The notes: a model not told the origin generated them from the letters alone. DNA of 64,000 nucleotides from Dehalococcoidia bacterium (GCA_029936675.1 JAPYSB010000003.1:155489-219488); one strand, 5' to 3'; counted from the stretch's first letter, positions 9,654-19,416 are shown. Numbers and translations: made by a program.

Positions 9654-10477
9654 TGTGCAAAATAATATAGTACTGGAAAAGCCAATACAATCGAGTCTAA
9701 CCTGTCCAAAGCCCCTCCATGTCCTGGCATTATTGAGCCTGAATCTTTTATGTTTGCTCTCCTTTTAAGAGCTGACTCAAATAAATCTCCTGTTTGGGCC
9801 AATACAACAAATATGATACCTAGCGTCATTAGTGAATATAGCCCTAATGCGGTAAATCCGAAATGAGTAAGCAATAGGCCGCCAGCTATGGCGGTTGCCA
9901 AACCACAAACATATCCCCCTATAGCGCCTTCTAGTGTTTTGTTGGGGCTTATTGTGGGGAAAAACGGGGTTTTCCCGACGGCTTTTCCCGTTATGTATGA
10001 CCCTGTGTCGTTGGCCCAAACTATTAATGATAATAATACAATCCAACCGAGGCCATGCTCGCTATTTCGGACAAGAACAGCGAACGAGAGCAATCCTCCC
10101 GTATATGATACTGAAGAGACCACACAAGTAAGAATTCCTAGCTTTCTATCTCTACCCCATATCAAAAGTATTAAGATGGATATGCATATGAACGACAGAA
10201 GAACTACCGGTAATATGATGGAACTAAGTTCGATGTTAAAACGGGGAAGGCCCAATAGATAACTATCGTACATTTGCACAAACGCAACTAACAACCCAGA
10301 TAGAATGGCTGATATAAGTGGTTCATTTTGGAGATTTCCACCAGTAATTTTTGCCAATTCATGTGCGGAAACCACTGCCCCAAATATAATTATGAGGGAA
10401 AACCATATTCCTCCCATAAATATTCCTGCAAGCACTAAAGGAAGTGCTATAGCTGAACTGATTAATCGGGATTTCAC
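9650..10477 (-). CDS. cdsA: Phosphatidate cytidylyltransferase
   Basis: This 275-residue polytopic membrane enzyme makes CDP-diacylglycerol from phosphatidate and CTP. The sequence is almost entirely hydrophobic helices. It ends with the CDP-DAG synthase signature SALKRRANIKDSG...PGHGGALDRLDS, holding the conserved Lys-Asp and His-Gly-Gly...Asp-Arg residues. It follows uppS, the usual order in bacteria. Confidence 0.95.
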   Translation of the reverse strand: MKSRLISSAIALPLVLAGIFMGGIWFSLIIIFGAVVSAHELAKITGGNLQNEPLISAILSGLLVAFVQMYDSYLLGLPRFNIELSSIILPVVLLSFICISILILLIWGRDRKLGILTCVVSSVSYTGGLLSFAVLVRNSEHGLGWIVLLSLIVWANDTGSYITGKAVGKTPFFPTISPNKTLEGAIGGYVCGLATAIAGGLLLTHFGFTALGLYSLMTLGIIFVVLAQTGDLFESALKRRANIKDSGSIMPGHGGALDRLDSIVLAFPVLYYFAQ

Positions 10478-10523
10478 TGTATATTTTCCGGAAACCTAAT
10501 ATACCTATAGGCTCCATGCACCG

Positions 10524-11219
10524 TCATAACTCACCAAATTTACGATTTCTACTTCGATATACACTTATAGCTTTTGAAACATCGGATTCATTAAAATCAG
10601 GCCAAAGAGTTTCAGTTGAATAGTATTCTGAATATGCCGATTGCCATATTAGGAAATTACTTAATCTCTTTTCTCCTGCTGTACGTATTATCATGTCTGG
10701 GTCTGGGATTCCCTTGGTATATAGCCTGGTCTCGATCTGGGATTCATTAATTTCCGAGGGGCTCACCTTGTCTTCAACCAGTTTTTTTACTGCTTTCACA
10801 ATTTCTGATCTGCCACCGTAATTGAAGGCAAGATTGAGGGTTAATTTATCGTTGCGGAAGGTTGTTTTTTCGCATTCTTTTATTGCTTCCATCACTTCAG
10901 GAGGCAAGGAAGATTTTTCTCCCAGGTGGGTAATTCTTATTCCTTCGGTGTGCAGAAATGCTAGCTGGTCAGCAATGGAAGATACTGTTAGCCTCATAAG
11001 GTTATCTACTTCGGTCTTTGGGCGGTTCCAATTCTCTGTGGAGAAGGCGTATAGGGTAATATACTTCACGCCGTGAGCTGAAAATGCTTGGAGCACTCTC
11101 TGGATATTTAGTGTTCCTTTTTCGTGGCCAGAGCTTCTATCTAGTCCTTGGGAGGTCGCCCATCTTCCATTGCCGTCCATAATGATGGCTACATGGCGTG
11201 GACCTTTATTATTACCCAT
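10524..11219 (-). CDS. uppS: Isoprenyl (undecaprenyl) diphosphate synthase
   Basis: This 231-residue cis-prenyltransferase extends farnesyl diphosphate to the C55-type lipid carrier used for cell-envelope glycan synthesis. The diphosphate-binding HVAIIMDGNGRWA motif carries the Mg-binding Asp15. ALYAFSTENW-like (LYAFSTENWNRPKTEV) and the C-terminal IIRTAGEKRLSNFLIWQSAYSE region are conserved. Chain length cannot be read from the sequence. It lies 12 bases after frr. Confidence 0.96.
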   Translation of the reverse strand: MGNNKGPRHVAIIMDGNGRWATSQGLDRSSGHEKGTLNIQRVLQAFSAHGVKYITLYAFSTENWNRPKTEVDNLMRLTVSSIADQLAFLHTEGIRITHLGEKSSLPPEVMEAIKECEKTTFRNDKLTLNLAFNYGGRSEIVKAVKKLVEDKVSPSEINESQIETRLYTKGIPDPDMIIRTAGEKRLSNFLIWQSAYSEYYSTETLWPDFNESDVSKAISVYRSRNRKFGEL

Positions 11220-11231
11220 AGCACAATTGGG

Positions 11232-11795
11232 TCACACCTCCATCACCTCTTTTTCCTTTTTGGACTTAATTGAATCCATTTCAGATACGAAGGAGTCGGT
11301 GACATTCTGAAGCTCCTGTTGAGCCCTTCTACCATCATCTTGAGATATCTCTTTGTCTTTATCTAAGGTTCTTATTTTTTCCAAACTATCTCTGCGTATA
11401 TTTCTTATTGCTACATGCCCTTCTTCAACCAGGTTTCCAACCAGTTTAACCATCTCTCGTCTTCGCTCTTCAGTTAATTCAGGTACGTTTATTCTTATGA
11501 TTACACCATCAGAATTAGGAGTCAGTCCAAGATCTGATTTCAGTATACTTTTCTCTATTTCTTGAAGAGCTTCCTTGTCCCAAGGCTGGATGACTATAGT
11601 ACGGGCCTCAGGCACTGATATCGAGGATAATTGGTTTAAAGGTGTGGAATTACCATAATACTCAACATCAATATTTTCAACTAGATTAGTTGAAGCCCGT
11701 CCCGTTCGCACTGCAGATAAATCTCTTTGTAAAGAATCAACACTTTTGCTCATTCTCTCTTTAGTATTTTTGAATATTTCTTCAATGCCTTCCAT
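11232..11795 (-). CDS. frr: Ribosome recycling factor
   Basis: The 187-residue protein has normal RRF length and features: RTGRASTNLVENIDVEYYG near the N-terminus, the SVPEARTIVIQPWD segment, and NVPELTEERRREMVK at the hinge before the long C-terminal helix. RRF works with EF-G to split post-termination ribosomes. It starts five bases after the pyrH stop. Confidence 0.97.
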   Translation of the reverse strand: MEGIEEIFKNTKERMSKSVDSLQRDLSAVRTGRASTNLVENIDVEYYGNSTPLNQLSSISVPEARTIVIQPWDKEALQEIEKSILKSDLGLTPNSDGVIIRINVPELTEERRREMVKLVGNLVEEGHVAIRNIRRDSLEKIRTLDKDKEISQDDGRRAQQELQNVTDSFVSEMDSIKSKKEKEVMEV

Positions 11796-11800
11796 GTTTT

Positions 11801-12529
11801 TTACTCCTCCTCTGTGACCAAAGTCCCGACTTTTTCACCGGAGACTATACGGTTTAGGTTCCCTGTCTCAAAAAGGTCAAAAACAACTATTGGGATACTG
11901 TACTCCATACATAACGACAGAGCCGTGCTATCCATTACTCTAAGGCGTTTTTCTATGGCATCTAAATAAGTAATACTCTCGTAACGAACTGCAGAATCAT
12001 CTAATTTAGGATCTTTATCATAAACGCCATCTACATCATTTTTTGCCATTAGCAACACATCTGCTTCTATCTCTAAAGCTCTTAAGGCAGATCCTGTGTC
12101 AGTGGTCACGAAGGGGTTACCTGTGCCTGCTGCGAACAATACAATACGGCCTTTCTCTAGGTGACGTATTGCCCTTCTCCTTATGTATGGTTCGGCCACT
12201 TGTTGGATGTTTATTGCACTCAGAGTTCTTGTTTCAAGTTTATGTTTTCTCTCTAGCGAATCCTGCAGCGCTAATGCGCTTATTACAGTTGCAAGCATTC
12301 CTGCATAATCGGCAGAGGCTCTTTCCATACCTTCAATCTCTGCTTCAGAACCTCTCCAGATATTTCCGCCACCGACAACAATTCCTAATTCAATGCCCTT
12401 TGAAGTGACTGATTTTATCTCTTGAGCCATATAGTCCAGAGAGTCAGGATCTATTCCGTGACTTCGTTTTCCTTTTAGTGATTCCCCACTTAGCTTTAGC
12501 AGAATCCGTTTGAATGGTTTGTCTGGCAT
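11801..12529 (-). CDS. pyrH: Uridylate kinase
   Basis: The enzyme phosphorylates UMP to UDP. The ATG at 12529 ([18 protein letters not shown]) gives 242 residues, the normal length, and has GAGG six bases upstream, formed at the end of tsf. A longer frame from 12607 would overlap tsf by about 70 bases and add an unrelated N-terminus, so I reject it. [21 protein letters not shown] and [20 protein letters not shown] are family signatures. tsf ends seven bases upstream. Confidence 0.96.
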   Translation of the reverse strand: MPDKPFKRILLKLSGESLKGKRSHGIDPDSLDYMAQEIKSVTSKGIELGIVVGGGNIWRGSEAEIEGMERASADYAGMLATVISALALQDSLERKHKLETRTLSAINIQQVAEPYIRRRAIRHLEKGRIVLFAAGTGNPFVTTDTGSALRALEIEADVLLMAKNDVDGVYDKDPKLDDSAVRYESITYLDAIEKRLRVMDSTALSLCMEYSIPIVVFDLFETGNLNRIVSGEKVGTLVTEEE

Positions 12530-12536
12530 ATTTGCC

Positions 12537-13040
12537 TCATTCACCCAAGGAAAATCTTTGGAATCTCCGGACCCTAATGTTTTCCCCAAGCTTTCCAACA
12601 GCTTCATTGATGAGATCTTGGATCGTTTTTGAGGGATCTTTGATAAATGGCTGTGATAGCAAGCATTTATCCTCAGTCACTGTGGCATTTTTCACTGAAT
12701 CTTCCACGGTAAGGAATTCCGGTGACATAGCTGCAACTTGCATTGCTATATCGTGGGCTAGAGATGTGAAATCATCGGTTCGAGCCACAAAATCAGTTTC
12801 GCAGTTGATCTCTATCATGGCCCCTATCCTACCGCCGCTGTGGATGTAGGTATCGATTAGCCCTTGATCTGTTTCCCTATCTGCTTTTTGGGCAGCTGAT
12901 GCAACCCCTTTTTCTTTGAGGAAGGATTCAGCTTTGTCTACATCCCCTTTACTTTCTTCCAAAGCCTTTTTGCAATCCATAACGCCGGCACTTGTTCGGG
13001 CGCGCAACTCCTTGATTAGTTGAGTAGTACTAGCAGGCAC
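12537..13040 (-). CDS. tsf: Elongation factor Ts, short form
   Basis: EF-Ts exchanges GDP for GTP on EF-Tu. The N-terminal helical module ([18 protein letters not shown]) and the core motif [17 protein letters not shown], which contacts EF-Tu, are intact. The protein is only 167 residues against about 280 in E. coli, so one of the two core subdomains and the coiled coil are missing. It ends cleanly in [14 protein letters not shown], the usual C-terminal sequence of short EF-Ts proteins, so this is a compact natural form and not a truncation. Confidence 0.95.
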   Translation of the reverse strand: MPASTTQLIKELRARTSAGVMDCKKALEESKGDVDKAESFLKEKGVASAAQKADRETDQGLIDTYIHSGGRIGAMIEINCETDFVARTDDFTSLAHDIAMQVAAMSPEFLTVEDSVKNATVTEDKCLLSQPFIKDPSKTIQDLINEAVGKLGENIRVRRFQRFSLGE

Positions 13041-13080
13041 GGTTTCTCCCTTGAAATTTCGTTAAATGGGATTCTTACGG

Positions 13081-14148
13081 TCAGTTGGTATTTTCGCCAG
13101 GCTCAGATTCTTTTTCAATAAGATCCAGACTCACAGAATTTTCAGAACTGGGTACGTTTTCTTCAGTTCCAGCAGGAATTACTTCCTTGTCGCTTTGTGA
13201 AGGCTCGGATCCTGAATCATCACTTTCAGGTGTTTCTTCAGTTTCCTCAGAAACTACCTCCTGGTCGCTTTGTGAAGGCTCAGATCCTGAATCATCACTT
13301 TCAGGTGTTTCTTCAGTTTCCTCAGAAACCGACTCTTCTATGGTAACTGTGGAATATGTGACCATTCTAGGACTCGATGCCTGATTTGGATCTGTATGAT
13401 CATCAGATTGCTCAGCGTTCCTTCGGTGGTATCCATCTATGATGGCATCAGACATTCTTCCTGTGATTAATCTGACAGATCTTATTGCATCATCGTTTCC
13501 TGGGATTGGGTGGTCAATAAGATCGGGATCACAATCGGAATCTACCAATGCGACTATCGGGATTCCAACCCGGTTAGCTTCCGCTACAGCTATCTCTTCC
13601 CTTCCAACGTCGATTATGAACATTGCCCCCGGCATTTCGGTCATTTCCTTTATTCCGGAGAGGTTTCTATTTAATTTATTTATCTTCTCGTCAATTTTCA
13701 AAGACTCTTTTTTTGTCAAATTTTCAAAGTCCCCTTGATCACGCCGAGTTTCCAAATCAATCAGATAGTCAATTCTTTTCTGAATAGTTTTGAAATTGGT
13801 TAGGGTTCCTCCTAGCCACCTATTAGATATGTGCAAAGAATTACTTCTTTCAGCTTCAGTCACTATCGTATCTTGGGCTTGTTTTTTTGTACCTACCATC
13901 AGAATCTTTCTTCCACTCGCAGCTACTTCACTCAGAAATGCTGCGGCTTCTTCTACCAAATTTAAAGTCTTCGCCAGGTCAATTATGTGAATACCATTTC
14001 TGTGAGTGAAGATATACCTGTCCATCTTTGGATTCCATCGCCTTTTTTGGTGGCCAAAATGAACTCCAGCCTCTAAAAGAGATTTCATCGTTATTGGTGC
14101 AGTATCCTGATCTTGGATTGTATCTACCTCAACAGCCTCTTCGACCAT
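13081..14148 (-). CDS. rpsB: Small-subunit ribosomal protein uS2 with acidic repeat tail
   Basis: The first 235 or so residues are ordinary ribosomal protein S2 ([56 protein letters not shown]). The ATG at 14148 has AAAGGA seven bases upstream and is preferred to an in-frame TTG at 14163. After position ~240 the protein runs into about 100 residues rich in Glu, Ser, Asp and Thr, built from three 25-residue units of which two are almost identical. S2 normally ends near 250 residues, so the tail is an unusual extension. rpsB leads the operon, 40 bases before tsf. Confidence 0.96.
   Translation of the reverse strand: MVEEAVEVDTIQDQDTAPITMKSLLEAGVHFGHQKRRWNPKMDRYIFTHRNGIHIIDLAKTLNLVEEAAAFLSEVAASGRKILMVGTKKQAQDTIVTEAERSNSLHISNRWLGGTLTNFKTIQKRIDYLIDLETRRDQGDFENLTKKESLKIDEKINKLNRNLSGIKEMTEMPGAMFIIDVGREEIAVAEANRVGIPIVALVDSDCDPDLIDHPIPGNDDAIRSVRLITGRMSDAIIDGYHRRNAEQSDDHTDPNQASSPRMVTYSTVTIEESVSEETEETPESDDSGSEPSQSDQEVVSEETEETPESDDSGSEPSQSDKEVIPAGTEENVPSSENSVSLDLIEKESEPGENTN
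13189..13329. repeat. 75-base tandem repeat inside rpsB
   Basis: Two tandem copies begin at 13189 and 13264, and 65 of the first 66 bases match between them by direct comparison. A third, degenerate copy lies just before 13189 on the plus strand (the C-terminal side of the protein). Each unit encodes 25 residues, one of them [20 protein letters not shown] plus SQSDK. The near-identity at the DNA level points to recent duplication. Confidence 0.92.
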
Positions 14149-14244
14149 GTATTTTCCTTTCAATGTGATAGGTTATCCGACTATTTTGAAGCCCTTAAAC
14201 CGTGATTATCTAACCATGTTTTTCAACTGAAAAAACGCCGGGAA

Positions 14245-14274
14245 AGTATAACATGACACTACTTCCACAGTAAA
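14245..14274 (-). promoter_or_regulatory. Predicted sigma-70-type promoter of the rpsB operon
   Basis: On the minus strand TTTACT (14269-14274) is followed after 18 bases by TATACT (14245-14250), about 97 bases before the rpsB ATG. This is the only good match in the 149-base gap between rpsB and the acetyltransferase gene. It leaves a leader of about 90 bases in which autoregulation by S2 could act, but I see no known motif there. Confidence 0.55.
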
Positions 14275-14297
14275 AGCGTATTTAGAAAAAATAAGAT

Positions 14298-14927
14298 TTA
14301 GTTATTGAGACGCTCTTGTAGCCGTACCAGTTTGTCATTCAGCGAATTTCTGTAATCCAAGGACTGAATATCGTATACAGTCATGATTTTGGCATCCTCA
14401 TGATTGTCAGCGTAGTAGGATTTTCTTAACCCTTGTGTAGCCAGTCCATATTTTTTATATAGTGATATAGCCGGTACGTTTGAGACTCTAACTTCGAGGG
14501 TTAACGACCTAGCTCCTTTTTTTATCGAATTTATTAAAGCTGAATATAGAAGGAATTCTCCAATCCCCTTCCTTCTATGAGACCTCCTCGTACATATGGA
14601 CATGACATGAGATTCTTCAATAGTCGTATCCCAAAGAAAAATAAATCCGGTAAGGAAGTCCATCCCAGGTTTCCATCCTGTATTTCCGGAACGATAGTTC
14701 AAAGGGTTTCTGGTAGTTTTGGAATAAGGTGAAAATTCCTCTTTCTCCACCATTTGTGAGTTAGATACTGCAACTAGAATAGTCGAAATCTTTCTTTGGA
14801 ACTCTCTTCGAAATGAAGTAGGAGGAAACAATTGAGGAAAAGCATCTGATTCAATAAATGAAACTTGGGAAATATCCTCTACCTTCATTTTTCGTATGGA
14901 TTGGTTATGGCCTTTAGATTTCTCCAT
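14298..14927 (-). CDS. RimI-like GNAT N-acetyltransferase
   Basis: The 209-residue protein has the GNAT acetyl-CoA site in TRRSHRRKGIGEFLLYSALI and the RimI-type C-terminal signature LTLEVRVSNVPAISLYKKYG followed by an EDAKIM motif. RimI acetylates the N-terminal alanine of ribosomal protein S18, but many RimI-like proteins modify other N-termini. It lies downstream of nothing obvious and upstream of the rpsB promoter. An insertion around residues 60-95 makes it longer than the usual 150-160 residues. Confidence 0.85.
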   Translation of the reverse strand: MEKSKGHNQSIRKMKVEDISQVSFIESDAFPQLFPPTSFRREFQRKISTILVAVSNSQMVEKEEFSPYSKTTRNPLNYRSGNTGWKPGMDFLTGFIFLWDTTIEESHVMSICTRRSHRRKGIGEFLLYSALINSIKKGARSLTLEVRVSNVPAISLYKKYGLATQGLRKSYYADNHEDAKIMTVYDIQSLDYRNSLNDKLVRLQERLNN

Positions 14928-15135
14928 TTTGAAAGGATAATCCTTGTGAAGTCTTTTTGGTTTTGGCTACGGCTCTTAAAGTCATGCAATCGATTACATG
15001 AATAAACTGTTAAGAAATTGTTTTCAAAACACTTGATATTTAGATCACATCTCCATGTAGAATAGAGAGTCCCTGTGGATTTCGCGGCGTTTTGCAGCGG
15101 TAACCACAATTTTTGGACCAAGTTTCAAGGAATCT

Positions 15136-16905
15136 ATGCAGCATATCCTTAGAATAATAAAAATTGCTCTGAGGTACAAATACAGATTAACTTTTGCTTA
15201 CCTATCCACGATAGGGGCTATAGCTGCTTACATATTTCTCCCTAAACTATTCGGACAGGCAATCGACTCTGTTGCAGAACCTATCTTAGCCGGGCAGGCA
15301 GTGGACACAGGAATCCTTTACCCATGCATATTAATTATTTTGGGGTTGAGCGTGATTCGTGGAAGTATGTCGTATTTCCAAACTTATTTGGCAGAGACAT
15401 TGTCGCAATATGTTTCTTACGACCTAAGAAATTCTTTCTATGATCATGTGCAGCATCAGAGTTTTGCTTTTCATGATAAGCACCACACCGGTAATCTGAT
15501 GTCCCGAGCCATCACAGATGTGGAAAATATACGGATGTTCATAAATATGGGACTTGTCAGGGCCCCATATTTCATCGCTTTGTTCATAATAGTAGCTGCT
15601 ATTTTGATTTCCATGAACTGGAAATTAGGGCTTTTAAGCGCTAGTTTTATGCCTATAGTTGCCATTTATACTAGCTCAGTTCGACTTAGGATGAGGGCAT
15701 TATGGCTTTTAGTACAACAAAAAATGGCAGAGCTAAGTATTATTCTGCAGGAAAATTTCTCCGGTCAACGAGTAGTTAAGGCTTTTGCTTCAGAGGACCA
15801 TGAAGAGAATAAATTTGAAATAAAAAATGCCGAAGTCTCGAATATTTATGTGGAAGCAGAGAAGTTACGCGCTTCTAGCATGTCTTTCATGATGTTTACT
15901 TTCATGGTGGCCATGGCCTTGATAATTTGGTACGGGGGGCGACAAGTTATGAATGGGACTATGACCCCTGGCGAATTAGCAGCCTTTGTTTTTTATCTCC
16001 AAATACTGGCCTTGCCGGTTAGGATGGCAGGGTGGGTAGTAAATGCGTATGCCAGAGCCGCTTCTGCAGGAGAAAGGATGTTCGAGATACTTGATGCTCC
16101 ATCTCCGGTCAAAGAAACATCAAACCCAGTCACACTTGAAAAATCTAAAGGGCACGTTAGATTTGAGAATGTGTCTTTTGCCTACGATGGCGGTAAACCT
16201 GTTCTCAGGAATATAAATTTGGAGGCAAAGCCTGGTGAGATAATCGCATTGGTTGGACCCCCAGGGAGCGGTAAGTCGACTATTGCCAACCTTCTCCCAA
16301 GATTTTACGACGTTTCTGCAGGGGCAATAAAAGTCGATGGGATAGATGTGAAAGAGTTCACTCTGCGCTCCTTAAGGGAGAACATTGGAATGGTCCAGCA
16401 GGATGTCTTCTTATTCACTACCTCCTTAAAGGAAAATATTAAATATGGTAAGGAGAATTCTAGCGATGAGCAGATGGAAAACGCCTCTTCAATCGCTCAA
16501 TTGTCAGATTTTATTGAGGGTCTTGAAGAAGGCTATGATACTTACGTTGGGGAAAGGGGTTCCACTTTATCGGGAGGCCAACGTCAGCGAATGTCGATAG
16601 CTCGAGCGATTCTGCTAGACCCCCCAATATTAATAATGGATGATTCAACTTCCAGTGTGGATGCAAACACCGAAGATAGGATAAAGGCCGCGATGGATAA
16701 TTCGATGAAGGGAAGAACGACGTTCATCATCGCGAATAGACTTAGTACTGTACATAGCGCGGATAAGATAGTGGTTTTGAAGGATGGAAGGATCATAGAA
16801 GAAGGTTCTCATGACGAGTTGCTAGAGAAAGGCGGCCTTTATAATGAAATTTATGAACTGCAACTTCGCCCGCAGGATGAATTAAGCTCTGAGGTGAGTA
16901 AATGA
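15136..16905 (+). CDS. ABC exporter half-transporter, degenerate-site subunit
   Basis: The 589-residue protein has six transmembrane helices (about 15-310) fused to an ATPase domain. Walker A is GPPGSGKST (from about 374) and the signature is a canonical LSGGQRQR (about 478). Two catalytic residues are altered: the Glu after Walker B is Asp (DDSTSSVD, D503) and the switch His is Asn (IIANRLST, N534). This matches the non-catalytic half of heterodimeric exporters such as TM287/288, LmrCD and BmrCD. The stop overlaps the start of its partner by four bases. The substrate (drug, lipid or peptide) cannot be deduced. Confidence 0.92.
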   Translation: MQHILRIIKIALRYKYRLTFAYLSTIGAIAAYIFLPKLFGQAIDSVAEPILAGQAVDTGILYPCILIILGLSVIRGSMSYFQTYLAETLSQYVSYDLRNSFYDHVQHQSFAFHDKHHTGNLMSRAITDVENIRMFINMGLVRAPYFIALFIIVAAILISMNWKLGLLSASFMPIVAIYTSSVRLRMRALWLLVQQKMAELSIILQENFSGQRVVKAFASEDHEENKFEIKNAEVSNIYVEAEKLRASSMSFMMFTFMVAMALIIWYGGRQVMNGTMTPGELAAFVFYLQILALPVRMAGWVVNAYARAASAGERMFEILDAPSPVKETSNPVTLEKSKGHVRFENVSFAYDGGKPVLRNINLEAKPGEIIALVGPPGSGKSTIANLLPRFYDVSAGAIKVDGIDVKEFTLRSLRENIGMVQQDVFLFTTSLKENIKYGKENSSDEQMENASSIAQLSDFIEGLEEGYDTYVGERGSTLSGGQRQRMSIARAILLDPPILIMDDSTSSVDANTEDRIKAAMDNSMKGRTTFIIANRLSTVHSADKIVVLKDGRIIEEGSHDELLEKGGLYNEIYELQLRPQDELSSEVSK

Positions 16906-18806
16906 ATCTCGGTTTAGGCGGTATGTCTGCCTCTAGAGGCCAAGCAGACGAGGAATTTTTCGGATCCGTATATGATCAAAAGGTTATTCTGAGGTTACTT
17001 CCTTATATCAAACCCTTTACCCCTTTGGTAATTGCCTCCTTCGCTTCGATGCTGATTTATACCTTTACTTTGGTAGCCGTTCCTTGGCTCATACATTGGG
17101 GGATTGATAACCCCATTAAGGATGGTCTGCAAACGGCAACTGACTATAAAGCAAGTGTAAACCAAGCAGGAGAGGAGACTAATCTAGCACAACTCAAAGA
17201 ACTCCTTTCTCCTCATATTAAAATACTAAACATTCTTTTCGTTGTTTTCATAATCAATGCGTTTACCAACTGGGGTACGAATTACCTTCAACAATATGCA
17301 ATGCAGAAAGTGGGTCAAGGTGTCCTGTATAGATTGAGAAGAGCCTTGTTTGGTCATGTGCAAAAGCAATCCCTCTCCTATTTTGACAAGACAGAAGTGG
17401 GAAGACTGATGTCCCGTGTACAAGGAGATGTTGGTCAACTGCAGGAGTTTGCAGCTTTAGTAGTAATGAGCCTAGGTGAATTACTGAGCCTTGTAGGCAT
17501 TGTCATTGCCCTTTTGGTGATGGACCTAGAATTAGGCCTTATTACGATGGGGGTATTGCCTGTTTTGATGATTATTACGGTCATTTGGCAAAAATATGCT
17601 AAAAAGGCCTTTAGTGAAATCAGACGGCGAATTGCGATAGTAAACGCCGCGTTCAACGAAAATATTTCAGGGGTAAGGGTAGTTCAAAGCCTTAATAGAC
17701 AGGAAAGAAATCTAGAAATATTTGATGAAAAAAATACAGCTCATAGGTGGTCCAACGTAATAGCAGGTAGATATGCTGCAGGCCTTCTGCCGGCAGTTGA
17801 TATTCTTACTGCTGTTGCAATTGGGCTTGCCTTGTATTTCGGTTCCAAATTGGTTGGATTAGATGAAGGTCAGTTACTGCCAGGAGTGTTAGTCGCCTTT
17901 GTCATGTATGTGCAAAGGTTTTTTGATCCCATTCGCAATTTGACTCAGCAATATACTCAGTTGCAAAGATCCATGGCTTCGGGGGCGAGAATTTTTGATT
18001 TGATGGATAGGGAGCCGGAGTTAGTAGATATAGACGATGCTATCGAGATGCCCGAAATAAAGGGGAATGTTGAATTTAAAAACGTCAGCTTCAGATATGT
18101 GGAAGGTGAGGATGTACTAAAAGGGATAAATTTGACAGTGAATGCTGGTGAAACCGTTGCTGTCGTCGGACCAACCGGTGCAGGGAAAACTAGCATTGTA
18201 TCTATTTTGTCGCGATTCTACCCAGTTAAGCGGGACGAAGGTGAGATATTGATAGATGGGATCGATATCAGAGACGTCAAGAGAGCTTCAGTCGTAGGCC
18301 AAATGAGTATGGTTTTACAAGAACCATACCTTTTTTCCGGAACGGTGATGGGAAATATTAAATATAACCACGTGGATGTAACTGATGAAAAAGCCATCTC
18401 TTCGGCAAAAGTAGTTGGTGCACACGAATTTATTATGCAGCTTGAGGGCGGATATGACACTTTTCTGTCAGAAAGAGGGGCCAACATTAGTTTAGGCCAG
18501 CGCCAATTGATAAGTTTTGCGAGAGCCATCGTCGATGATCCCAAAATACTTATCCTGGATGAGGCTACTGCAAGTATTGATAGCCATACTGAATTAGTTA
18601 TTCAGACTGCCTTGAGGAAGCTATTAGAAGGACGTACCGCGATCGTTATAGCTCATCGACTGTCCACGATACGTGGAGCAGATAAAATAGTGGTGTTAGA
18701 GTCAGGTGAGGTAGTGGAGGAGGGCAATCACCGAGAATTAATGGATAAAGACGGTCTCTACGCTCATCTCTACAATATGAATTTTCAGTCGATTGAGGAT
18801 TTGTAA
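16902..18806 (+). CDS. ABC exporter half-transporter, catalytic-site subunit
   Basis: The 634-residue partner has a longer N-terminus and a periplasm-facing insertion between helices 1 and 2 (about 70-105), six helices and an ATPase domain. It has the intact catalytic Glu (LDEATASID, E554) and switch His (IAHRLST, H585), but its signature is degenerate: ISLGQRQ at 529-535, Leu where Gly is expected. Paired with the preceding gene this gives one working ATP site, from this subunit's Walker motifs and the other subunit's LSGGQ, and one dead site. Confidence 0.92.
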   Translation: MNLGLGGMSASRGQADEEFFGSVYDQKVILRLLPYIKPFTPLVIASFASMLIYTFTLVAVPWLIHWGIDNPIKDGLQTATDYKASVNQAGEETNLAQLKELLSPHIKILNILFVVFIINAFTNWGTNYLQQYAMQKVGQGVLYRLRRALFGHVQKQSLSYFDKTEVGRLMSRVQGDVGQLQEFAALVVMSLGELLSLVGIVIALLVMDLELGLITMGVLPVLMIITVIWQKYAKKAFSEIRRRIAIVNAAFNENISGVRVVQSLNRQERNLEIFDEKNTAHRWSNVIAGRYAAGLLPAVDILTAVAIGLALYFGSKLVGLDEGQLLPGVLVAFVMYVQRFFDPIRNLTQQYTQLQRSMASGARIFDLMDREPELVDIDDAIEMPEIKGNVEFKNVSFRYVEGEDVLKGINLTVNAGETVAVVGPTGAGKTSIVSILSRFYPVKRDEGEILIDGIDIRDVKRASVVGQMSMVLQEPYLFSGTVMGNIKYNHVDVTDEKAISSAKVVGAHEFIMQLEGGYDTFLSERGANISLGQRQLISFARAIVDDPKILILDEATASIDSHTELVIQTALRKLLEGRTAIVIAHRLSTIRGADKIVVLESGEVVEEGNHRELMDKDGLYAHLYNMNFQSIEDL

Positions 18807-18858
18807 TAAGGTAAAAGCTTCTTAAGAAACACTTGTGTCTAACCCGATTTGGAGTTTA

Positions 18859-19284
18859 ATGCTTGTAAGCGTAGAAGAATTTATACTTTCCTTACGGGTA
18901 GCTAGGTTATCTACTGTGACCCCTTCCGGGGTTCCTCATTCAGTACCTATCTGCTTTGCTTTGTCTGGTAACGACACGATCTATACGCCAATTGATGCAA
19001 AGCCAAAAAAATATATAGACAAACCTCTTGAAAGAGTTATCAACATAGCAAATAACGATGGAGTTGTTGTTTTATTTGACAGATATTCAGAAAATTGGAA
19101 TGAGTTGGCATATGTGATGGCTAAAGGTAAGGCCAAAGTTGTGCGTGATGAACAGGAAAACCTACTGGCTGCGAAATTACTTGAAGATCGATACGTACAA
19201 TACCGGGATCAAAATTATCTTCCCAGAGGGGCAACAATTATTGGTATCAGAGTATACGATTATATCTCCTGGGGGACTTTTTAA
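18859..19284 (+). CDS. PPOX-class, probably F420-dependent, oxidoreductase
   Basis: A small split-barrel flavin- or deazaflavin-binding protein related to pyridoxamine-phosphate oxidase: VARLSTVTPSGVPHSVPICF is the classical N-terminal strand pattern and DAKPKKYIDKPLERVINIANN lies in the cofactor-binding part. The ATG at 18859 has GGAG four bases upstream; a GTG at 18835 has none, so I choose 141 residues. Related actinobacterial proteins (TIGR03668 type) use F420. It follows the ABC pair closely on the same strand. The reaction is unknown. Confidence 0.78.
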   Translation: MLVSVEEFILSLRVARLSTVTPSGVPHSVPICFALSGNDTIYTPIDAKPKKYIDKPLERVINIANNDGVVVLFDRYSENWNELAYVMAKGKAKVVRDEQENLLAAKLLEDRYVQYRDQNYLPRGATIIGIRVYDYISWGTF

Positions 19285-19416
19285 AAATTTTTGTTGTAGC
19301 GTTTATTTTCATTAAAATGCCCGCATGGTATCTATTTTTCTTATAGTGGACATATAATCACTTCAATTTGAAAGTGTTTTTGAATTTACGAAAAAGAAAT
19401 ATTTAAATAATAGTCT

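Noticed and set aside
12530-12607. N-terminal extension of pyrH
   Set aside because: Would overlap tsf; the ATG at 12529 has GAGG upstream and gives the normal UMP kinase start.
15033-15063. Possible promoter of the ABC operon (TTGATA, TAGAAT)
   Set aside because: The spacer is 19 bases and both hexamers are imperfect; too weak to list.
14885-15121. 78-residue open frame upstream of the acetyltransferase gene
   Set aside because: It overlaps the acetyltransferase start in another frame and spans the divergent intergenic region; no motif.
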